Positions 8,096-13,632 of a DNA stretch of 14,691 nucleotides are shown in pieces. The position numbers and the translations under genes are program-made. Within the stretch, counting starts at the first letter, position 1. Every line of letters begins with the position of its first letter. Source of the stretch: Rhizobacter sp. (GTDB lineage Bacteria; Pseudomonadota; Gammaproteobacteria; Burkholderiales; Burkholderiaceae_C); assembly GCA_025360945.1 (NCBI GenBank), contig JANYBE010000616.1:1-14691 (forward strand), written 5' to 3'. The notes under the pieces were generated by a model, which had not been told where the DNA came from, ran no database searches, and was given only the letters and a program-made list of their open reading frames with translations.

Positions 8096-8265
8096 GGTCG
8101 GGTGTGGCGCGCCTCGAGGTCGCGCACCCCGGCCGGAAAGTCACTGCAGGCGGCGAGCGTCGCCGCGCCATCGGCCGATACCAGCACAGCGCCCACTTTG
8201 CGCGGCCGGCTCGGGCTCTTGCGGGCGGTGACGATCGCCAGCTCCACCTGTGCTTGGATGTCCAA
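8074..8265 (-). pseudogene. Cytidine/dCMP deaminase-like protein, truncated
   Basis: The 63-residue product reads AIVTARKSPSRPRKVGAVLV, then DFPAGVRDLEARHTRPGPYL, and then stops. In dCMP/cytidine deaminase-fold proteins this is the first third, and the zinc-binding HAE motif would come next (KY-x-x-EHAE). It is missing, so the fragment cannot be catalytic. The break lies at about 8088-8094, exactly where the oxidase remnant on the other strand ends, which marks a rearrangement joint. The TTG start at 8265 is well supported by AGGAGG five bases upstream. The gene lies 16 bp after the aldehyde dehydrogenase stop, so it was probably the third gene of that operon. The family call is from remembered motifs and is moderately sure. 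Confidence 0.6.
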
Positions 8266-8270
8266 GACCG

Positions 8271-8276
8271 CCTCCT
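8271..8276 (-). promoter_or_regulatory. Strong Shine-Dalgarno AGGAGG deciding a TTG start
   Basis: A full AGGAGG lies five bases before the TTG at 8265-8263 and just inside the gap after the aldehyde dehydrogenase stop. It is the strongest ribosome-binding site seen in the window and fixes the start of the truncated deaminase gene, which has no ATG nearby. Confidence 0.7.
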
Positions 8277-8281
8277 GCGAA

Positions 8282-9727
8282 TCAGTTCGGATCGGTGTAC
8301 GCCGTCTTCACGGTCGTAAAGAACTCCTGCGCGTAGCGGCCCTGTTCTCTCGGGCCATAGCTGCTGCCCTTGCGCCCGCCGAACGGCACGTGGTAGTCCA
8401 CACCGGCGGTGGGCAGGTTCACCATCACCATGCCGGCCTGGCAGTGGCGCTTGAAGTGGGTGGCGTGTTTCAGGCTCGTGGTGGCGATGCCGGCCGACAG
8501 GCCAAAGGCCGTGTCATTTGCCGTGGCAAGCGCCTCGTCGTAATCCTTGACCCTGATCACGCTCGCGACCGGGCCGAAGATCTCCTCGCGGTTGATTCGC
8601 ATTGACGCGGACGACTCGCTGAACAGCGCCGGCGCCATGAAGAAGCCTTCGGTGGCGCGCGTTAGCCGCTCACCGCCTACGGCCAGTGTTGCGCCTTCGC
8701 GTTGGCCGATCTCGATGTAGCTCAAGTCCTGCTCGAGCTGGCTCTGGCTCGAGACCGGGCCGATGTCGGTGCCCTGTGCCAGCGCGTCACCGACCGTCAG
8801 CTTCGCCATGCGGCGCTCGACGGCATCGATGAACTTCGAATAGATGCCTTCGGTGACGATCAGGCGGCTCGCCGCGGTGCAGCGCTGGCCGGTGGCATAG
8901 AAGGCGCTCTGCACGCTGAGCTCGACGGCCTTGCCCAGGTCCGCATCATCGAGCACGACCTGCGGGTTCTTGCCGCCCATCTCGAGCTGCACTTTCTTGT
9001 GACCCTGCACGCAGGCTTCCGCGATGCGCTGACCGACGCCGACCGATCCGGTGAAGCTGATGGCGTGGACGCCGGCGTGGCGGACCATCGCGTCGCCGAT
9101 CACGCTGCCTCGTCCCATCACCAGGTTGAACACGCCCGCAGGTATGCCGGAACGCGAGATGATCTCGGCCAGTGCCCACGCCGAGGCCGGCACGATGTCG
9201 GCGGGCTTGAGGATCACGCAGTTGCCGAACGCCAGCGCGGGGGCGGACTTCCACGCCGGGATCGCCATTGGAAAGTTCCACGGCGTAATCAGCCCCACCA
9301 CGCCGACCGGCTCGCGCGTGATCTCCACGCTGATGCCCGGGCGCACCGACGGGAGCAGTTCGCCGGACAGACGCAGGCACTCGCCCGCGAAGAATTTGAA
9401 GATCTGGCCGGCCCGCGTGACTTCGCCGATGCCCTCGGGCTTGGTCTTGCCCTCCTCGCGGGACAGCAGGGTGCCGAGCTCGTCGCGACGCGCAAGGATC
9501 TCGGTGCCGATCTTATCGAGCGCGTCGCTTCTTGCCTGGATGCTGCCTGTCGCCCACGCGGGGAACGCGGCAGTGGCCGCAGCAACGGCGGCGTCCACGT
9601 CGCCCGCGTCGCCCTGGGTGTATTCGGCGACGACGTCAGCGAGGTTGGAGGGATTGATGTTCGGGCTGTAGCTTGCCCCCTTCTTCCATTCGCCCGCGAT
9701 CAGGTTGTCGTGTTGCAGGGTCTTCAT
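8282..9727 (-). CDS. NAD(P)-dependent aldehyde dehydrogenase, 2,5-dioxovalerate dehydrogenase-like
   Basis: From the ATG at 9727 the protein has 481 residues, the usual ALDH length. It has the oxyanion Asn in TPWNFP (N151), cofactor Lys in KPA (K174), FTGS (225-228), general base E249 in LEMGGKNP and nucleophile C283 in GQRCTAASR. The stretches KFFAGE, PWNFPMAIPAWKSAPAL and TAFGLSAGI, and the tail REQGRYAQEFFTTVKT, resemble the YcbD-type 2,5-dioxovalerate (alpha-ketoglutarate semialdehyde) dehydrogenases that end sugar-acid and pentose oxidation. This is family knowledge, and the substrate is inferred. An in-frame ATG at 9775 would add 16 residues, but these come from a 48-bp tandem duplication. 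The 9727 start keeps AAAGGAC upstream while the outer copy has AAAGTAC, so I prefer 9727. It follows the SDR gene in one operon. Confidence 0.88.
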   Translation of the reverse strand: MKTLQHDNLIAGEWKKGASYSPNINPSNLADVVAEYTQGDAGDVDAAVAAATAAFPAWATGSIQARSDALDKIGTEILARRDELGTLLSREEGKTKPEGIGEVTRAGQIFKFFAGECLRLSGELLPSVRPGISVEITREPVGVVGLITPWNFPMAIPAWKSAPALAFGNCVILKPADIVPASAWALAEIISRSGIPAGVFNLVMGRGSVIGDAMVRHAGVHAISFTGSVGVGQRIAEACVQGHKKVQLEMGGKNPQVVLDDADLGKAVELSVQSAFYATGQRCTAASRLIVTEGIYSKFIDAVERRMAKLTVGDALAQGTDIGPVSSQSQLEQDLSYIEIGQREGATLAVGGERLTRATEGFFMAPALFSESSASMRINREEIFGPVASVIRVKDYDEALATANDTAFGLSAGIATTSLKHATHFKRHCQAGMVMVNLPTAGVDYHVPFGGRKGSSYGPREQGRYAQEFFTTVKTAYTDPN

Positions 9728-9799
9728 CGAACTGTCCTTTCGCTCGTTAAGGCTGTCGCGTTGCAGCGTCTTCATCGAACTGTACTTTCGCCCGTCAAG
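9704..9799. repeat. 48-bp tandem duplication over the SDR/ALDH junction
   Basis: Copies at 9704-9751 and 9752-9799 match at 42 of 48 positions. The differences are at 9705, 9711, 9719, 9736, 9744 and 9747 and their partners 48 bp on. Each copy contains an SDR stop-like triplet (TAA in the ALDH-proximal copy, the real TGA in the other), a ribosome-binding site and the first codons of the dehydrogenase (ATG-AAG-AC-CTG-CAA). The period equals 16 codons, so the frame is kept and the ALDH has two candidate starts, 9775 and 9727. Confidence 0.9.
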
Positions 9800-10556
9800 G
9801 CATCACCTGCCCGCCGTTGACCTCGATCACCTGACCGGTGACGTAGCTGCAGGCGCTCTCGCTGGCCAAAAATAGGAACGCCCCGACGCACTCCTGCGCG
9901 GTGCCCAGGCGACCCATCGGAATCGCGTTGGCGAAGTTCTTCAAGATCTCGGGGCTCGAATGCCCGTCGTGAAACGGCGTCTCGATCACCCCCGGGGCGA
10001 CCGCGTTGACGCGGATCTTGTCCTTGACCAGTTCCTTTGCCATCGTGCGCGTGATGGTTGAGACGAATCCCTTGCAGGCCGCGTACAGCCCGGCGCCGGG
10101 CCCACCGCCGGTGCGTGCCGCCTGAGTCGTGACGTTGATGATCACGCCACCGCCGGCGGCTGCCATCAGCGGAATCACGCGGCGACTCACCGCGACCACC
10201 GATCGCGCATTCAGGCGGAACACCGCATCGATGTAGTCGTCGTCGGCATCGACGATGGGCGAGCGCTTCACGAAGCCGCCGGCGTTGTTGACCAGCACGT
10301 CGACGCGTCCGAAGCGCTCGTGCACCGCGGCGACCATGCGGTCCACCCCGCCGCTGTCGGTGACGTCAGCCTGCACGAGGAACGCTTGGCCGCCTTGGGT
10401 TTCGATGTAGCGCGCCACCGACTCGGCCTGGCTGCGGCTGTTGCGGTAGTGCACAGCAACGCGCGCGCCGCAATTGCCAAAGCCTCGCGCCACCGCGGCG
10501 CCAATTCCCGAGCTGGCGCCCGTTACGAGCACAACCTTGTTCTTCAAGTCAGTCAT
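9795..10556 (-). CDS. SDR-family NAD(P)-dependent oxidoreductase
   Basis: A 253-residue classical short-chain dehydrogenase with TGASSGIG (12-19) for the cofactor, HYRNSR (36-41, basic, suggesting NADPH), NNAG (90-93), N116, Y158-x-x-x-K162 and the C-terminal region VAPGVIETPFH. Where most relatives have Ser in the strand before the Tyr, this one reads NVTTQAARTGGGPGA, so Thr143/144 would have to serve. The ATG at 10556 is preceded by AGGGGAG at a good distance. The frame stays open upstream to 10961, but that part overlaps pseudogene fragments and is not SDR sequence. It precedes the aldehyde dehydrogenase by 19 bp (outer start) and probably oxidises a sugar, sugar acid or alcohol whose product feeds that enzyme. 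The substrate is not identifiable. Confidence 0.87.
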   Translation of the reverse strand: MTDLKNKVVLVTGASSGIGAAVARGFGNCGARVAVHYRNSRSQAESVARYIETQGGQAFLVQADVTDSGGVDRMVAAVHERFGRVDVLVNNAGGFVKRSPIVDADDDYIDAVFRLNARSVVAVSRRVIPLMAAAGGGVIINVTTQAARTGGGPGAGLYAACKGFVSTITRTMAKELVKDKIRVNAVAPGVIETPFHDGHSSPEILKNFANAIPMGRLGTAQECVGAFLFLASESACSYVTGQVIEVNGGQVMP

Positions 10557-10639
10557 CAGAAGATCTCCCCTTTTCAAAGTGTTCACATGGATGGGCTTGT
10601 GGCCAGACGCCCGACAAAGGTCTGCGTGACGTTCGGCAA

Positions 10640-10896
10640 CGCACGATGGCTGCGGATTGGCCTTGAAGGCACCGACCAGCACGAGCGCGCGCCGGTCCGG
10701 ATATCGAACATGCCCGATAGAGGCATCGCCGCCCAGTTCACCTCGGAGTCGGCCATCATGATCATCGCGGCTTCCTGCATCTGCATTGCGAGCATCGAGT
10801 TGTAGAGTGATCTTCTGGCCGGCGCCAGTGCGCTCGCGCTGCAGCAGCGAACAGGATACCCTGCACCTTGTGCTTGCTGGCGGTGTAGTCGGCCGG
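10640..10896 (-). pseudogene. Class III (CaiB/BaiF) CoA-transferase, internal fragment
   Basis: Minus-strand frames give PADYTASKHKVQGILFA, then LLQRERTGAGQKIT, then YNSMLAMQMQEAAMIMM with SEVNWAAMPLSGMF, then LVLVGAFKANPQ. In order these make the middle of a CaiB/BaiF CoA-transferase (QGILxALLxRERTGxGQ, then LYxSMLAMQ). The frame breaks near 10846 (two bases missing between FA and LLQ), near 10803 and near 10690. Both ends are missing, including the catalytic Asp region. On its upstream side the fragment is fused in frame to the FAD-oxidoreductase fragment at about 10896. It lies just upstream of the SDR gene and cannot be functional. The recognition is by motif, from memory. Confidence 0.6.
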
Positions 10897-11280
10897 CAGG
10901 CGGAACACGGTCGTGACGATGTAGTTACCGCCCACGTGCGGCGCGCCGGCCGAGGCGCCACGTCGAGAGTCGCCGGTGGCGTCGATCACGACTTTGCCCA
11001 GAACCGCCTCGCGTCCGCTCTTGGTGTCGCGGATCACGCCCTTGACCCTGCCGTCCTCGACCAGCGTGCGCGAGAACCACGAGTGCAGGCGCAGCTCGAT
11101 CCCCAGGGCCTTGACCTCCCCATCGAGACGCGCTTCCAGGCGCCGGGATCGAACGCCGCTGCAAAGCAGATCGGATGCGGCTTTTCCTTGCTGTGGAAAT
11201 CGAACGTGCCCCAGCGAGCCCAGTGCTTCACCGAGGCGGGCGCGCTGCCCCATTCGTCCTGCTTCGGAAACGCCGCGAGG
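10894..11280 (-). pseudogene. FAD-dependent oxidoreductase, internal fragment
   Basis: The pieces read WARWGTFDFHSKEKPHPICF and AAFDPGAWKRVS in one frame. In a second frame they read EVKALGIELRLHSWFSRTLV, EDGRVKGVIRDTKSG, GKVVIDATGD and GAPHVGGNYIVTTVFRL. VIDATGD followed by a small-residue stretch is the second FAD-contacting motif of succinate-dehydrogenase/NanH-like flavoproteins. The frame breaks near 11125. SRRG at about 10958-10969 looks like LDVA read out of frame between an extra and a missing base. The N-terminal dinucleotide-binding GxGxxG part is not present, since upstream sequence belongs to a gene on the other strand. The fragment ends at RL, where CoA-transferase sequence begins. 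It is non-functional. Confidence 0.6.
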
Positions 11281-11398
11281 TGGCGTTGAAGGTGATTGAC
11301 TGGGCCGTGGGCAACGTCTGCCGCCAAGACGTGTAGCGTTTCACGTCCTGCGCGGCGGGCGTGTGCCACGCGCTGGCCGCCGTGGCGACAATGTCAGC

Positions 11399-12004
11399 AT
11401 GGATATTGAATCCCCGATCGGCCGTCATTGCCTGAAGTGTGGCCACATCCGAAAGCGCGATGACGCGGGTCCTGACTATGCCTGTCCCGCCTGCGGAGGT
11501 GTCTATGCCAAGGTGCGGGCGGTAGTGCACCAGCGCGAGGAGGCGGTGCGCGAGGCCGCCCGCCACGTGGACTTCAGGGTGCTGCAGCCGCCCGAACCGC
11601 CACCGCCACCGGCGCTGCCCGCGTCGCTGGCGGCCGAGCGGCGGCGGTTTGGGCTGGTGCAAACCGGCTACATCCTGCAACTGACGCCGCTGGGCATCAC
11701 CGCGGTCGTCGGCGCCGTGATCGCCAGGGGCGTCGTGGCGACGGACCCGTCAAGTTGGCTGGCGTCACATTCGCGCTGGCAGTTGCGCACCTTCGGGACC
11801 GCACTGGTGATCGGCCTTGTGCTGGCCGTGCTCGCCATACTGCTGGTTGGCGGCGCACAGCTCGCGGGCCGGATGGGCGATGGTGCACCGGTCGGCCGCA
11901 GTGGCGCGCGCTGGCTGTGGCTGCCGGCGACGGCGCTCTGGCTGTGGGTGACGTACCGCGCCGCTCGCGGCTGGCTGCTGTTGCTGCGCGGCGAACCCGT
12001 TTAG
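11399..12004 (+). CDS. Zinc-ribbon membrane protein with DUF4870/Tic20-like domain
   Basis: A 201-residue protein. Cys11-x2-Cys14 and Cys29-x2-Cys32 (CLKCGH...CPACGG) form an N-terminal zinc ribbon. A charged helix and a proline-rich linker (residues about 63-74) follow. Then come three membrane segments at about 91-114, 132-152 and 173-190. SHSRWQLRTF between the first two helices and YRAARGWLLLLRGEPV at the end match small DUF4870-type membrane proteins I know, which are usually only 110-130 residues; the ribbon is an extra. The ATG at 11399 has only a weak ribosome-binding site, and another ATG at 11391 is out of frame. It is convergent with the small membrane protein gene, leaving 5 bp between stops. 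The function is unknown; membrane sensing or assembly is speculation. Confidence 0.75.
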   Translation: MDIESPIGRHCLKCGHIRKRDDAGPDYACPACGGVYAKVRAVVHQREEAVREAARHVDFRVLQPPEPPPPPALPASLAAERRRFGLVQTGYILQLTPLGITAVVGAVIARGVVATDPSSWLASHSRWQLRTFGTALVIGLVLAVLAILLVGGAQLAGRMGDGAPVGRSGARWLWLPATALWLWVTYRAARGWLLLLRGEPV

Positions 12005-12009
12005 GCAAT

Positions 12010-12222
12010 TTAGGCGCGCCTGGCTGCGAGGCCGAGCAGCCGCGCGGGCAAGAACAGGATCGCGCGCAGCAACGCGAACAGGGCGCAACACGTGATGCCG
12101 ACGAGCCGCAGCGGCAGCGACACCAACCAGACAACCGGCCACAGCACCAGCGCAGCCAGCGCCAGCGGCCAGCACATCACGAGCAGAAGGCACCAAACCA
12201 CCAACACGAGCAGTGTTCTCAC
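12010..12222 (-). CDS. Small hydrophobic membrane protein (70 aa)
   Basis: A 70-residue product made almost wholly of apolar residues, with two or three membrane segments (LLVLVVWCLLLVMCWPLALA, LVLWPVVWLVSLPLRLVG and a final LFALLRAILFLPARLLGL). A GAGGGGAG ribosome-binding site about 7 bases before the GTG at 12222 supports translation. It starts 22 bp after the PspC-domain gene and so is very likely co-transcribed with it. Small proteins of this look next to PspC genes are familiar from gamma- and betaproteobacteria, but I know no assigned function. A role in the envelope-stress response is inferred from the neighbour only. Confidence 0.7.
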   Translation of the reverse strand: MRTLLVLVVWCLLLVMCWPLALAALVLWPVVWLVSLPLRLVGITCCALFALLRAILFLPARLLGLAARRA

Positions 12223-12244
12223 GCAAATCTCCCCTCACCGTGCG

Positions 12245-12601
12245 TCATCCCGCCTGAGCCCGATCGCCGCCGAGATGGGCATCTTCCTCTGGCACAAGAA
12301 TCCACAGCAGCAGATAGACCAGCCCGCCGGCTCCCGCGCACAGCACGAGCAACGCGAACAGCAGTCGCCAGATCCACGCCGCGAGGCCGGTGATTTGCGA
12401 GAGGCCGCCGCAGACACCGCCCAGCCAGCGATCGCTGCGGCTGCGCTGCAGGGCATTGATGGCGGCGACACCGGGATCTTTCGCGCCGCTGCGCGTGGCC
12501 TGGCTGAGCACGAGCGCCTTGGCACGCGAGAATTCTTCGTCGGAAAGAATGCCGCGCTGATGCAGTTCCCCCAGTTTGCCCAGTTCATCGCTGATGGCCA
12601 T
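12245..12601 (-). CDS. SHOCT and PspC domain protein
   Basis: A 118-residue protein. Residues 4-32 (DELGKLGELHQRGILSDEEF and on to KALVL) form a SHOCT domain, a short helical oligomerisation module. Residues about 53-106 form a PspC domain, with RSRSDRWLGGVCGGL followed by a WIWRLLF...LLLWILVPEE membrane segment. PspC-domain proteins sit in the inner membrane and take part in phage-shock/envelope-stress sensing. The SHOCT-PspC arrangement differs from E. coli PspC, which lacks SHOCT. The ATG at 12601 has AGGAG about 8 bases upstream. It leads the pair with the 70-residue membrane protein. No pspA-, pspB- or pspF-like gene is in the window, so this is probably a stand-alone PspC-type protein. 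Confidence 0.85.
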   Translation of the reverse strand: MAISDELGKLGELHQRGILSDEEFSRAKALVLSQATRSGAKDPGVAAINALQRSRSDRWLGGVCGGLSQITGLAAWIWRLLFALLVLCAGAGGLVYLLLWILVPEEDAHLGGDRAQAG

Positions 12602-12764
12602 CGCTCTTCTCCTGATGCGTAGTGATCGATGCCGTCAGCTTAGGACTTGGCGAGCGGCGCGTCAGCATCTTGCGACGGTCTGCAGATTCGGGGCGACAGA
12701 ACTGCGCGATCCAGCCGCGCTCGGCAGGGCGGCCAATGCCAGTGCGCGGCGTCTCGTAGTGTGC

Positions 12765-13505
12765 CTACCACTTCTCCATGTACGGCCGCAGATCCAGCTC
12801 GAAGGTCCAGGCGTCGCGCGGCTGCATGTGCAGATTCCAGTAGTTCTCGGCGATGTGTTGCGGGTTCAGGATGCCGTCCTGTACTTTGAGTGCGTAGCGC
12901 TCGGGGAAGGTGCTGCGGATGAACTCGGTGTCGATCGCGCCATCGACGACGACATGCCCGACATGGATGCCGCGCGGCCCGAGTTCGCGCGCCATGCTTT
13001 GCGCGAGTGCGCGCAGTGCGTGCTTGGCGCCAGCGAATGCGGCAAAGTTCGCGGAGCCGCGCAGGCCGGCGGTTGCGCCGGTGAACAGGATCGTGCCGCG
13101 TCCGCGCGCGACCATGCGCTTGGCAACCTCGCGGCCATTCAGGAAGCCGCCGAAACAGGCCATCTCCCAGATCTTGAAGTACTTGCGTGCGGTTTCTTCG
13201 AGGATGCTGCACGGCACGTTCGCGCCGATGTTGAACACCATCACGTCGATGGGCCCGATGTCGCGTTCGATCTGTTCGACGAGCGCGACGACCTCTTCCT
13301 CCTTGCGCGCGTCCGACCCGAAGCCATGCGCATGGCCGCCGGCGGCAACAATGGTGTCGACCAGGGGCACCAGCTTATCGGCCTCGCGTCGTGTCATGCA
13401 GGCGGTATAGCCGCCGGCTGCAAAGCGCCTGGCGATGGCGCCGCCGGTAGCGTCGCCAGCGCCGACGATCAGCGCGACCCGGGTCGGTTCATTCTTCATT
13501 GGCAT
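12765..13505 (-). CDS. SDR-fold protein lacking the usual catalytic Tyr and Ser
   Basis: A 246-residue Rossmann-fold protein of the SDR superfamily. The cofactor loop is GAGDATGGAI (15-24). The usual NNAG is NIGA (92-95). In the active-site stretch FTGATAGLRGSANFAAFAGAK the position of the Tyr of YxxxK is F157, with K161 kept, and the usual Ser position is A144. HVVVDGAIDTEFI replaces the usual PGxxxT part. I recall a subgroup of SDR proteins with FAAFAGAKHALRALAQSMAREL and a C-terminal ELDLRP, so the change looks like a subfamily feature and not decay. It may be a non-canonical enzyme or a cofactor-binding protein. The ATG at 13505 has AGGAG nine bases upstream. It is divergent from the metallophosphoesterase gene. 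Confidence 0.8.
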   Translation of the reverse strand: MPMKNEPTRVALIVGAGDATGGAIARRFAAGGYTACMTRREADKLVPLVDTIVAAGGHAHGFGSDARKEEEVVALVEQIERDIGPIDVMVFNIGANVPCSILEETARKYFKIWEMACFGGFLNGREVAKRMVARGRGTILFTGATAGLRGSANFAAFAGAKHALRALAQSMARELGPRGIHVGHVVVDGAIDTEFIRSTFPERYALKVQDGILNPQHIAENYWNLHMQPRDAWTFELDLRPYMEKW

Positions 13506-13567
13506 GATGTGAATCTCCTGATTGAACGACGGGTGCTGGGCCTGCGGCTGATTGTGCGTCCGCGCCG

Positions 13568-13581
13568 CAAGACTTGTCTTG
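13568..13581. promoter_or_regulatory. Palindrome in the divergent SDR / phosphoesterase control region
   Basis: CAAGAC-TT-GTCTTG is a perfect 6+6 inverted repeat. With one bulged base it extends outward to CCGC/GCGG (13565-13585). It lies about 60 bp from the SDR start and about 50 bp from the phosphoesterase start. No T-run follows on either strand, so an operator is more likely than a terminator. No regulator is assigned. Confidence 0.4.
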
Positions 13582-13632
13582 GCGGGGTTTGGAGTCAAAT
13601 GGGCCTCACCGCCGACTGCCTGAGCCACGCCA

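Noticed and set aside
8096..8605. Continuation of the oxidase frame through the deaminase and dehydrogenase region.
   Set aside because: The translation loses all oxidase character after about 8090 and lies antisense to well-supported genes.
10557..10961. A 135-residue N-terminal extension of the SDR protein.
   Set aside because: The SDR fold starts at MTDLKNK with a good ribosome-binding site. The upstream part is CoA-transferase relic read partly out of frame.
11256..11335. A protein-like plus-strand frame ending ALKVIDWAVGNVCRQDV and a TAG.
   Set aside because: It is short, has no start or recognised family, and its upstream part overlaps the minus-strand flavoprotein relic.
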